64,000 nt of DNA, from the NCBI GenBank assembly GCA_026388185.1, contig JAPLKG010000005.1:61001-125000 (forward strand). Direction: 5' to 3'. The notes under the pieces are model-generated. The model ran no database searches. It was not told the DNA's origin and saw nothing but the letters and a program-made list of their open reading frames with translations. Positions 42,747 through 50,042 of this stretch are shown here, one piece after another. This DNA is from Candidatus Eisenbacteria bacterium (lineage in GTDB: Bacteria; Eisenbacteria; RBG-16-71-46; JAFGJU01). The translations under genes and the position numbers were made by a program. The stretch's first letter is position 1, and each line of letters begins with the position of its first letter.

Positions 42747-43685
42747 ATGCCGTTGGAAGAGACAGCCAATGTGGACAACGCACTTGCAGTTCTCACCGTC
42801 GGTGGTTTTCTCAAGAGAGTGGGGCTCGATGAGTTTGAGACCCAAAGAAGGGGAGGAAAGGGAATTGTCGGTGGCAAACCCAAGGAAGAGGATGCCATAT
42901 TCAGCATTACTCCCGCACACCCTCGGGACAGAGTGTTGTTCTTCACAAACCTCGGCAGATGTTACTTCGTCGAGTCCGATCAGATTCCTGTGATGTCACG
43001 TTATGCGCAAGGGACGAAGGCGGCAAGTCTCCTCGGACTGACGCCCGAAGAGCATGTCACTTTCATGCTTGCCCACGGTGGCCCCTTCGAGGAACAGCCG
43101 CTGGTGCTTTTGTCCAAGAAGGGCATGATAAAGAGGACGGCTCTATCAAACTTCAAGAAATCCAGGGTGGGCGGGACTGTCGCCATGTCTCTGGCCGAAG
43201 GAGACAGCATACGCGCGGGCTACGTCTCGGCCAACCCCGGCGAAACGATGATCATTACTTCCTCGGGCAAGGCGGTTCGCTTTGACGAAAACGCCGTCAG
43301 AGTAATGGGCACGACCGCACAGGGTGTGAGAGGAGTGAGGCTGTCTCCAGAGGACGCTGCCATAGCCGTCTGTCCGGCCTCGGAGGGCCTGAACGTCCTC
43401 GTTGTCAGTGAGCAGGGCTTCGGTAAGCTGACCGCGCAGGAACAATTCAGGAAAACGGCCCGCGGAGCTGGCGGCGTGACCGGAGCCAAGCTCAACGATA
43501 AGACGGGCAAGGTGGCATTTGCGGGCACGTTGCGCACCGCGGAAATCATACTCTGCAGCAAACACGGAAAGGTCATCAGGTTCGCGAGTGCAGACGTGCG
43601 TGAGACCGGGCGGGCCGCGGTCGGCGTGCGTCTCATGACGCTTGAGGCCGATGACGCCGTGTCAAACGGAGCCATCATAGCCTAA
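42747..43685 (+). CDS. Stand-alone GyrA C-terminal beta-pinwheel protein
   Basis: A 312-residue protein that consists only of the DNA-wrapping domain of DNA gyrase subunit A. Six blades are seen, each opening with a hydrophobic strand and a K/R-G-x-(V/I/C)-x-(R/F) turn: TVGGFLKRVGLDEF, FTNLGRCYFVESDQI, LSKKGMIKRTAL, TSSGKAVRFDE, SEQGFGKLTAQEQF and CSKHGKVIRFAS. The GyrA box QRRGGKG, essential for wrapping and negative supercoiling, is intact at residues 33-39. No breakage-rejoining domain or active-site Tyr precedes it: the upstream gene is an exported FG-GAP protein ending in a stop. Start ATG 42747 has GGAG just upstream. It may act with a CTD-less GyrA/ParC or as a nucleoid protein. Confidence 0.85.
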   Translation: MPLEETANVDNALAVLTVGGFLKRVGLDEFETQRRGGKGIVGGKPKEEDAIFSITPAHPRDRVLFFTNLGRCYFVESDQIPVMSRYAQGTKAASLLGLTPEEHVTFMLAHGGPFEEQPLVLLSKKGMIKRTALSNFKKSRVGGTVAMSLAEGDSIRAGYVSANPGETMIITSSGKAVRFDENAVRVMGTTAQGVRGVRLSPEDAAIAVCPASEGLNVLVVSEQGFGKLTAQEQFRKTARGAGGVTGAKLNDKTGKVAFAGTLRTAEIILCSKHGKVIRFASADVRETGRAAVGVRLMTLEADDAVSNGAIIA

Positions 43686-43873
43686 TCGCGCTTCGGTTCA
43701 AGTCGGGGGAGGGGGGTTCGAGTTCACGACAGAGAAAGGGGGTGCCGTACCGGATAGGCGAGCCATCAGCAGTTGACTACTTCAGATTCTTCTTGCTCAT
43801 CTAACTCTCTGAAACAGGGCAACGACAAGTCGCTTATGGGTAGTTATAAGAATCGTGGAGGGTCCGAGAGTCA

Positions 43874-44053
43874 ATGAATCGGCGCAAGAGATACTACGAT
43901 AATGAGGATGAGCGTCCGAATCGGAAGCTACGAGTAATTCGTGAAATGGCAGACGAAAAGGATTGGGTAGACGAACTCGAGGTGGACGAGGATTTTGAGG
44001 AGGAATTCAATCAAGAATTCATGGACGAGGAAGACTACGAAGAATACGAATAG
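43874..44053 (+). CDS. Very acidic 59-residue microprotein
   Basis: A 59-residue reading frame from ATG 43874 to TAG 44053. After a short basic N-terminus (MNRRKRYYDNEDERPNRKLR) about 35 residues are dominated by Glu and Asp (DELEVDEDFEEEFNQEF, then EEDYEEYE). GGAGGG lies about 13 nt upstream at 43857-43862, a little far. It fits between the gyrA-CTD gene and the deoxyhypusine-synthase-like gene on the same strand. The codons are regular and no stop interrupts. Function unknown; a DNA-mimic or RNA-polymerase delta-like acidic tail are only shapes it recalls. Confidence 0.5.
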   Translation: MNRRKRYYDNEDERPNRKLRVIREMADEKDWVDELEVDEDFEEEFNQEFMDEEDYEEYE

Positions 44054-44111
44054 GAAACCTTGACGATGGCGATATTTCGTCGTTCCAAGGGGTAGATACG
44101 AGGGAGCCCGT

Positions 44112-45158
44112 ATGAAGCGTTTTTCCAAGAAGCCCGTCGATCCCATCAGCGTAGAGGCGGACGCGACGGTTGACAGGTTTGTGACACAGCTTTCCGAAGT
44201 CTCATTTCAGGCACGAAATCTCGGAACGGCAGTTGACATATGGGAGAAGATGCTTGACGATGAGGCAATGATCTTCTTCGGCCTCGCAGGCGCGATGGTT
44301 CCCGCGGGAATGAGAAAGATCGTCTCGTTTCTTGTGAAAAACAGATTTGTTGACTGCGTGGTTTCCACTGGGGCCAACCTGTTTCACGATTGCCACGAGA
44401 CTCTTGGTTACTTTCACTGGCGAGGCAGCCACCAGGCAGACGATCTGGTTTTGAAAGAAAGTAGCATTGACAGAATATACGACACTTTCGCCTCCGAAAA
44501 CGAATTCAGGCTTACCGACGATTTCATCACTCGCTTTACAGCGGAACTTCGGCGGGAAGAACCACTCACAACTCGCGAATTTCTTCACCTTTTGGGCAAG
44601 AAGCTGGCAGAAAAAACCGATAACGAGGGCATTCTGACATCGGCGTTCAAGGCCGGAGTTCCCGTATACTGTCCTGCCCTCGGAGACTCTTCCATAGGCA
44701 TCGCGGTGGCCGTGGGCAGAAGCAGGGGAGAGAATAAGGTTATGTTCGACATAGCGGCCGACGTGCTCGAAACCGCCAGGCTGGCGACTCCCTCTTTTTC
44801 CGCATGCTCGTCTACCGGCGTCGTGTATGTCGGAGGAGGAGTGCCCAAGAACTTCATCCAGCAGACCGAGGTCACGATTTCCATTCTGGGAGAGGAAGCC
44901 GCGGGGCACAAATATGCCGTACAGATCATAACCGATCCGCCGCACTGGGGAGGCTTGAGCGGTTGCACGTTCGAGGAAGCGCAATCCTGGGGAAAAATTG
45001 CAACCGAGGCGCTGAAGACGACCGTCTATTCAGACGCAACCATAGCGCTTCCGCTCATAGCGACGGCTCTTGCCACCAGAAGAAAAGGCAACCTCAAGAA
45101 ACGCAGAAAGCCGCAGTTCGAAATGGGTCACACTCTAGGCATGAGCCGTAGAGTGTAA
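44112..45158 (+). CDS. Deoxyhypusine-synthase-family protein (polyamine aminobutyl-transferase)
   Basis: A 348-residue DHS-fold enzyme. AGAMVPAGMRKIV near 60 and VSTGANLFHDCHE near 85 are NAD/spermidine-site motifs; VYCPALGDSSIG near 195; VYVGGGVPKNFIQQTE near 240. EEAQSWGKI near 300 carries the catalytic Lys of deoxyhypusine synthases. Bacteria lack eIF5A, and bacterial homologues act as homospermidine- or spermidine-forming enzymes. The next gene is agmatinase, which makes putrescine, so polyamine synthesis is the likely role. GAGGGAG precedes the ATG. Near-perfect inverted repeats at the 3' end are noted separately. Confidence 0.82.
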   Translation: MKRFSKKPVDPISVEADATVDRFVTQLSEVSFQARNLGTAVDIWEKMLDDEAMIFFGLAGAMVPAGMRKIVSFLVKNRFVDCVVSTGANLFHDCHETLGYFHWRGSHQADDLVLKESSIDRIYDTFASENEFRLTDDFITRFTAELRREEPLTTREFLHLLGKKLAEKTDNEGILTSAFKAGVPVYCPALGDSSIGIAVAVGRSRGENKVMFDIAADVLETARLATPSFSACSSTGVVYVGGGVPKNFIQQTEVTISILGEEAAGHKYAVQIITDPPHWGGLSGCTFEEAQSWGKIATEALKTTVYSDATIALPLIATALATRRKGNLKKRRKPQFEMGHTLGMSRRV

Positions 45159-45175
45159 CCTGCCAGCAGGGCAGG
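45130..45175. other. Two adjacent hairpins at the DHS-like / agmatinase junction
   Basis: ACACTCTA (45130-45137) pairs with TAGAGTGT (45149-45156) across the last codons of the first gene, and CCTGCC (45159-45164) pairs with GGCAGG (45170-45175) directly after its stop. No U-run follows; an mRNA-stability or attenuation role is possible. Confidence 0.4.
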
Positions 45176-45201
45176 CCTTCACGTCAAGGACATCGGTTTC
45201 C

Positions 45202-46089
45202 ATGACCAAGAAAAAACGAGAGCCTCACTTCGTGCCTTTCAATTTCGGCGCCCTCGAGGGCGACCTGTCCCTTCTGGAGAAGTCACGTATTGTGATACTT
45301 CCGGTTCCGTACGACTCCACTTCCACCTATTTGTCCGGAAGCAGGGAGGGGCCCCAGGCAATCATCTCGGCGTCAAGAAGCATGGAGCTTTTCGACGAAG
45401 AACTTGGCTTTTCGCCATGCTCCGTCGGTATCCACACGCTTTCTTTTCTGGATCCTGTGACTTCGAGCCCAGAAGAAATGCTGAGCGACGTCGCGGACAC
45501 GGTCAGCCAATACGTCAAGCTGGGCAAGTTCGTGATTCTGCTGGGGGGTGACCACATATTATCGGTGGGCGGAGTCAGGGCGCTCAAGAAGAAATGGAAA
45601 TCCATGGGGGTCGTTCAATTCGACGCGCACGCAGACTTACGCTACTCGTACCAGGGAACCAAGCTGAGCCACGCCTGCACCGGAAGACGATTAGCAGAAA
45701 TGTGTCCTCTGCTTCAGGTTGGTATAAGGTCTATGTCTGAGGAAGAGGATGACTTCTTGAAATCTTCGAGAAAATCCTCGCCAGTATTCTCGCTGCGGCC
45801 TTCACGCGTCCGTGAATTCTCCCGATGCCTCGACAAACTCCCGCACGAAGTCTACGTTACGGTGGACGTTGACGTGTTCGATCCTTCTATCGTGCCCTCT
45901 GCCGGGACGCCCGAACCAGGCGGATTGTCATGGGAGCAGGTCGTAAGCCTCATGGGAACGCTTGCTCGCAGGAAGAACGTTGTTGGCTTTGACGTGACTG
46001 AGCTCAGGCCGATACCTGGTCTTGTGTCGCCCGACTTTCTGGCGGCGAAACTCATTTACAGACTCATCGGTCTCTTTGTGCGGTCTTGA
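45202..46089 (+). CDS. speB: Agmatinase
   Basis: A 295-residue ureohydrolase. The di-manganese ligands appear in LLGGDHILSVGG near 112, VQFDAHADLRYSY near 138 and TVDVDVFDPSIVPSAGTPEPGGLSW near 218-242; VGFDVTELRPIPG near 257 gives the usual C-terminal acidic residue. Agmatinase splits agmatine into putrescine and urea; the GTPEPGG form is that of agmatinases rather than arginases. It follows the DHS-like gene by 44 bp, and together they make a short polyamine operon. No arginine decarboxylase is in the window. Confidence 0.87.
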   Translation: MTKKKREPHFVPFNFGALEGDLSLLEKSRIVILPVPYDSTSTYLSGSREGPQAIISASRSMELFDEELGFSPCSVGIHTLSFLDPVTSSPEEMLSDVADTVSQYVKLGKFVILLGGDHILSVGGVRALKKKWKSMGVVQFDAHADLRYSYQGTKLSHACTGRRLAEMCPLLQVGIRSMSEEEDDFLKSSRKSSPVFSLRPSRVREFSRCLDKLPHEVYVTVDVDVFDPSIVPSAGTPEPGGLSWEQVVSLMGTLARRKNVVGFDVTELRPIPGLVSPDFLAAKLIYRLIGLFVRS

Positions 46090-46133
46090 AACCCGCAGTC
46101 TTCTCCTGAAGACAAAGGGAAAGGCGGCCACTC

Positions 46134-47315
46134 GTGCCCCAACTACCCAGAGTTTTTCTCAAGAAGAACGAGGACAGAAGACAGAGGATAGGCCATCCCT
46201 GGATTTTCAGTAACGAGATCGAGAAATCCGAGGGAACTATCGAAGACGGCGGCCTCGTCGACGTCTACAGCCACGGTCGCACTTTTTTGGGCAGGGGACA
46301 CATCAACAGGCAGTCCCTGATCTCGATCAGAATTCTCACCCGCGAACCCGAAGAAATCGACAAGGCGTTCTTCCGCGAGCGCATGAGACGGGCAATCGAG
46401 TACAGGCAGACCTTTGCGGCAGGGCGAGACGCGTTGCGACTCGTCTTCAGTGAAGGCGACTTCCTGCCAGGCCTTGTCGTGGACAGTTACCTGGATTGCG
46501 TAGCGATGCAGATAACTACTCTGGGGATGGAAAGGCAGACGGAAATCCTGCTTGACGTGATCGAGGAGTTGCTGAACCCCGCTGCCATCGTCCTGCGAAA
46601 TGACACGTCGGCGCGCATACAAGAAGGACTTCCTCAAGAAAAAACGGTGGCCAGAGGTTCCTGCAGCGCCCCTCTTCTCCTCAAGGACATGTCTCTTCTA
46701 ACAATCGTGGACTTGCTCAACAGCCAGAAGACCGGTCTCTACCTTGATCAGAGTGAGAATCGTTCGGTCCTCGAAGACGTCGTTCTTGGCAAGAGAGTGA
46801 TGGACTGTTTTTGCTACGGTGGAGCCTGGGGCGTAGACGCAGCAAGATTGGGCGCCGTCGAAAGCGTACTTGTTGACGCCTCACCGCGCGCCCTTGAGAT
46901 GGCCAAGCAGTGCGCGTTCTTGAACGGCGTGCCGGAGAGGTGTTCCTTTGTTCAGGAGAACTGTTTCTCCTATCTTCGCAAGCTTCATTTTGCAGGAGAG
47001 AGATTCGACGTAGTGGTTCTTGATCCTCCCGGACTTGTGAAGAGCAGAGGGAAACTCAGGGCGGGAGTCGAGCTTTACGAAAGGCTGAACACGGCCGCCA
47101 TGAAGCTAGTGAATCCCGGGGGAGTGCTTGTTACTTGCTCGTGTTCGCACAACGTTGACAGAGAGATGTTTCTCAGCCTTCTGGCCAGGGCCGCGAGCCA
47201 GGCGAGAAGGGAAGTGCAGATCGTTGAGATACGCTCGCAATCGAAGGACCACCCGATGCAACTGCCCGGTCGCGTGAGCGAATACCTCAAGTGTGTCACG
47301 TTAAAGGTGTGGTAA
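46134..47315 (+). CDS. RlmI-like class I SAM-dependent rRNA methyltransferase
   Basis: A 393-residue protein. An N-terminal PUA-like domain (RIGHPWIFSNEIEK; VDVYSHGRTFLGRGHIN) is followed by a RlmI-type central part (QKTGLYLDQSENR near 203) and a Rossmann methyltransferase: VMDCFCYGGAWGVDAA near 222, VLVDASPRALEMAK, VVLDPPGLVKSR near 295 and VTCSCSHNVDREMF near 340. RlmI makes 5-methylcytosine in 23S rRNA; the CSCSH motif holds the expected Cys. Start is GTG 46134. It follows agmatinase by 44 bp and may be in the same transcript. Confidence 0.85.
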   Translation: MPQLPRVFLKKNEDRRQRIGHPWIFSNEIEKSEGTIEDGGLVDVYSHGRTFLGRGHINRQSLISIRILTREPEEIDKAFFRERMRRAIEYRQTFAAGRDALRLVFSEGDFLPGLVVDSYLDCVAMQITTLGMERQTEILLDVIEELLNPAAIVLRNDTSARIQEGLPQEKTVARGSCSAPLLLKDMSLLTIVDLLNSQKTGLYLDQSENRSVLEDVVLGKRVMDCFCYGGAWGVDAARLGAVESVLVDASPRALEMAKQCAFLNGVPERCSFVQENCFSYLRKLHFAGERFDVVVLDPPGLVKSRGKLRAGVELYERLNTAAMKLVNPGGVLVTCSCSHNVDREMFLSLLARAASQARREVQIVEIRSQSKDHPMQLPGRVSEYLKCVTLKVW

Positions 47316-47350
47316 CGGGTGACGGCGGCGGTCGACATCACCTATTTCTG

Positions 47351-47379
47351 TTGACTTTTCCAGTTCCAGCCTCTAGTTT
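47351..47379 (+). promoter_or_regulatory. Promoter of the TSP3-repeat gene
   Basis: TTGACT (47351-47356), 17 bp, TAGTTT (47374-47379), about 135 bp before ATG 47514. Confidence 0.45.
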
Positions 47380-47513
47380 GTCACCGGCACTGCATCGCTT
47401 GGTCTGACATCTGCATTGCGTCGTCCGGCTAAGCAAGATCGTCCGAAAGCCAGACCACGGAAGTGGCCACGAGGAAAGTGGAGCACGAAGAGAGTCGGCG
47501 TAAGGAGTTGGTC

Positions 47514-49067
47514 ATGAAGTCATCCACTCTAGTTTCCGGAAGAAATGTGAGCCCCAAGAGATTTACCTTTTTCCTTGCGTGCGTCTTTCTAGCCTGCCTT
47601 GCGTTCTCGCTGCATCCCTTTGCCGGGACCGCGAGAGCCAATCTGCAAGGCACGGATGGCCTGGCGCGGCTTTCCTCGCCTGAGATCTTGCCCCAAGGTG
47701 GTTGGTCGGTAGGGCTTTTCGGGAACTATTATCGCAGGATGTCTCCGACCGCTCACTCTGTGACGGAGCACTTCGCCGTGGGCGACCTGAGCCTAAGATA
47801 TGGACTCGCCGAGGTGCTCGAAGCTTTCGCGGTGCTGCCAGGAAACGGCACGCTGTGGCAGTACAAGGAGCTTCCCGATAGGGACGAACAGAGTGTGAAT
47901 CATGGCGGGGTGGGTGACGCCAGATTGGGTCTCAAGATGAAGCTGCCTCTCGAGAGTGACGTATTCTCGCTCGGCTTTGAAGCTGGAGCGTCTCTGCCGA
48001 CAGGGAATGACATGGTGCTGTGGTTGCCGGGCAACGCCACTGGCGAAAAACTGTTCACCAGCGGTTCTACGAATCTGTTCGCCCGCCTGTGCGCAAGCGT
48101 CGACCTGAGCCAGGTGAGGGCGCTGTCTCCCTTGAAACTGATTGCGAACGCCGGCTACCAGATCAACGGCGAAGAGGGAGGCGCACGCTTTCCATCATAT
48201 CTTTTCTCGATTCCAGGAAGCCTCGATAACAACGACGTAGTCTCGGGCGGGTTGGCCCTCGTGTTTCCGTCTTCTCGTGTGACCCTGTTCACGGAGTTGT
48301 ACACGGAGCAATTCGTTCAAGGTTCCGGCGTGGCGGGAAGAAAAGAGAGTCCCGTCTTCTTGACTCCCGGTGCGAAGGTGAAACTTCCGTTTGATCTAGT
48401 TGCCACTGCAGCCGTTGACATACGGCTCTCAGTGGACGACCGCAATACCGTGTTCAATCCCGACGAGGCTTTCCCGGAGTGGGGAATTACCCTGGGTCTT
48501 GACTTCACACCCGCGGTCTTCGGAAACGATGCTGACGGGGACGGAATCCCCGACGCCCAAGATCTCTGCCCGACGGAAAGAGAAGACTTCGACGGATTCC
48601 AGGACGAAGATGGTTGTCCTGACCCCGACAATGACAATGATGGAGTGCCTGACCTGGTCGATAAGTGTCCCAATCAGCCTGAAGACCTGGACGGCTTCCA
48701 AGACTCCGACGGTTGTCCTGACTTCGACAACGACCGTGACGGCATTGTAGATTCGCTGGACAGGTGCCCGGATCAGCCTGGGTCAACGGCTAACGGCGGC
48801 TGTCCGGATTCGATCGGTGAGGTGAAGCCGGAACAGCCCGTGCAACCGGCGGAAATGAAGCCGGCGCCGGCGAAAGAAGTCGATTCCGATAATGACGGCG
48901 TGCCGGATTCGAGGGACAAGTGCCCAACGCTCGCCGAAGACAGAGATGGGTTCCAGGATGATGACGGCTGTCCCGACATCGACAATGACGCTGATGGAAT
49001 CATAGACGCGGACGACAAGTGCCCCAACCAGCCCGGTCCGGAGAGTAACGGCGGCTGTCCCAAATAG
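47514..49067 (+). CDS. Outer-membrane protein with thrombospondin type-3 repeats
   Basis: A 517-residue protein. A signal peptide (FTFFLACVFLACLAFSLHPF, cut near ARAN) leads into a beta-barrel-like region of about 290 residues (LARLSSPEILPQGGWSVGLFGNYY; LSLRYGLAEVLEAFAVLP). From about 345 come six to seven calcium-binding TSP3 repeats: DADGDGIPDAQDLCP, DNDNDGVPDLVDKCP, DNDRDGIVDSLDRCP, DSDNDGVPDSRDKCP and DNDADGIIDADDKCP, with linkers EDxDGFQDxDGCPD. It stops at SNGGCPK, without the OmpA peptidoglycan-binding domain that usually follows such repeats in this class. ATG 47514 has AAGGAG 6 nt upstream. Likely a surface-anchored structural protein. Confidence 0.8.
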   Translation: MKSSTLVSGRNVSPKRFTFFLACVFLACLAFSLHPFAGTARANLQGTDGLARLSSPEILPQGGWSVGLFGNYYRRMSPTAHSVTEHFAVGDLSLRYGLAEVLEAFAVLPGNGTLWQYKELPDRDEQSVNHGGVGDARLGLKMKLPLESDVFSLGFEAGASLPTGNDMVLWLPGNATGEKLFTSGSTNLFARLCASVDLSQVRALSPLKLIANAGYQINGEEGGARFPSYLFSIPGSLDNNDVVSGGLALVFPSSRVTLFTELYTEQFVQGSGVAGRKESPVFLTPGAKVKLPFDLVATAAVDIRLSVDDRNTVFNPDEAFPEWGITLGLDFTPAVFGNDADGDGIPDAQDLCPTEREDFDGFQDEDGCPDPDNDNDGVPDLVDKCPNQPEDLDGFQDSDGCPDFDNDRDGIVDSLDRCPDQPGSTANGGCPDSIGEVKPEQPVQPAEMKPAPAKEVDSDNDGVPDSRDKCPTLAEDRDGFQDDDGCPDIDNDADGIIDADDKCPNQPGPESNGGCPK

Positions 49068-49208
49068 CGACTACAGGTGAGTCGCTGCGATCCGGCGGGT
49101 GCGGTGCGTGGATGAAGCGGCGAGTGAGATTGAGGGAGCGCTGGCGCGACAGGCCGGACGTTGTGAGAGACCGCGTCGGAGATCGCGCCGAGCGCGTCGT
49201 TCTGAACC

Positions 49209-50033
49209 CTAGCTTTTCTCGTTTTCCTTGGCCAAGTTCCAGAGCGCGTCCATTTCCTCGAGCGTGGAGTCGGTGGGACTCTTTCCTCTCTCTCGGAGTG
49301 CGCGTTCGATGGAGGCGAATCTCCTCCGGAACTTCTCCATGGTCCCCCTGAGACATATCTCCGGATTGACTCCGGTTTTTCTCGCCACATTCACGATGGA
49401 AAATAACAGGTCTCCGATTTCACTCTTTACCTCTTCTTCGCGTCCCTTGGAGAGAGCTTCCTCGAGCTCTTTGAGTTCTTCCCTTATCTTGGCGACCACC
49501 TCGTTCGTGGTAGGCCAATCAAATCCGACGGCGGCCGCCTTCTCCTGAAGCCGAAAAGAGGCCACGAGAGGAGAGAGAGTCGGAGAACCCCCTTCGAGCA
49601 AGGACGTCTGCTCCGGCTCTTCTCGGAGTTTTATTTCTTCCCACTGCTTGAGCACTTCCTCGCGTTCCTTGAGATTTTCTCTTGCGAAGACGTGCGGGTG
49701 CCGCCTCTTCATCTTCTCGTCGGTGCTCTTGACGACGTCGGCGAGGGTGAAGAGCCCCTGCTCCTGGGCAATCTCTATACAGAAGATGAGAAGGAAGATC
49801 ACGTCGCCGAGCTCTTCTTTCACTTTGTCGTTCTCTTCGGCCGCGATGGCGTCGATCAGCTCGTGCGTCTCCTCGAGAACGTACGGGGTCAACGACGTTA
49901 TCGTCTGACTCCTGTCCCAGGGGCAACCGTCCTTTCCGCGCAACCGCCTGGAGAGAGAAAAAAGACTGTCGAGAGTGAGGCCGGCGCTTTTCCGTTTGTC
50001 GATCTTACTGGTGCTAGGTCTCCGTCTGACCAT
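49209..50033 (-). CDS. mazG: MazG nucleoside triphosphate pyrophosphohydrolase
   Basis: A 274-residue all-alpha NTP-PPase with two MazG domains: GCPWDRSQTITSLTPYVLEETHEL near 36-60 with EELGDVIFLLIF near 74, and the second domain FDWPTTNEVVAKIREELKELEEA with EIGDLLFSIVN near 207. It hydrolyses NTPs to NMP and PPi, removing damaged nucleotides. Start ATG 50033 has GAGGAA just upstream; the DUF885 stop is 10 bp away, so the two form a small leftward operon. Confidence 0.9.
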   Translation of the reverse strand: MVRRRPSTSKIDKRKSAGLTLDSLFSLSRRLRGKDGCPWDRSQTITSLTPYVLEETHELIDAIAAEENDKVKEELGDVIFLLIFCIEIAQEQGLFTLADVVKSTDEKMKRRHPHVFARENLKEREEVLKQWEEIKLREEPEQTSLLEGGSPTLSPLVASFRLQEKAAAVGFDWPTTNEVVAKIREELKELEEALSKGREEEVKSEIGDLLFSIVNVARKTGVNPEICLRGTMEKFRRRFASIERALRERGKSPTDSTLEEMDALWNLAKENEKS

Positions 50034-50042
50034 TTCTTCCTC

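Noticed and set aside
43690-43870. tRNA-like GGTTCAAGT and GGTTCGAGT T-arm look-alikes
   Set aside because: No pairing acceptor stem, D-arm or anticodon arm could be built around them.
49066-49086. Hairpin AGCGACT/AGTCGCT after the TSP3 gene as terminator
   Set aside because: A perfect 7-bp pair exists, but no T-run follows on the plus strand, so it is not called as a terminator.
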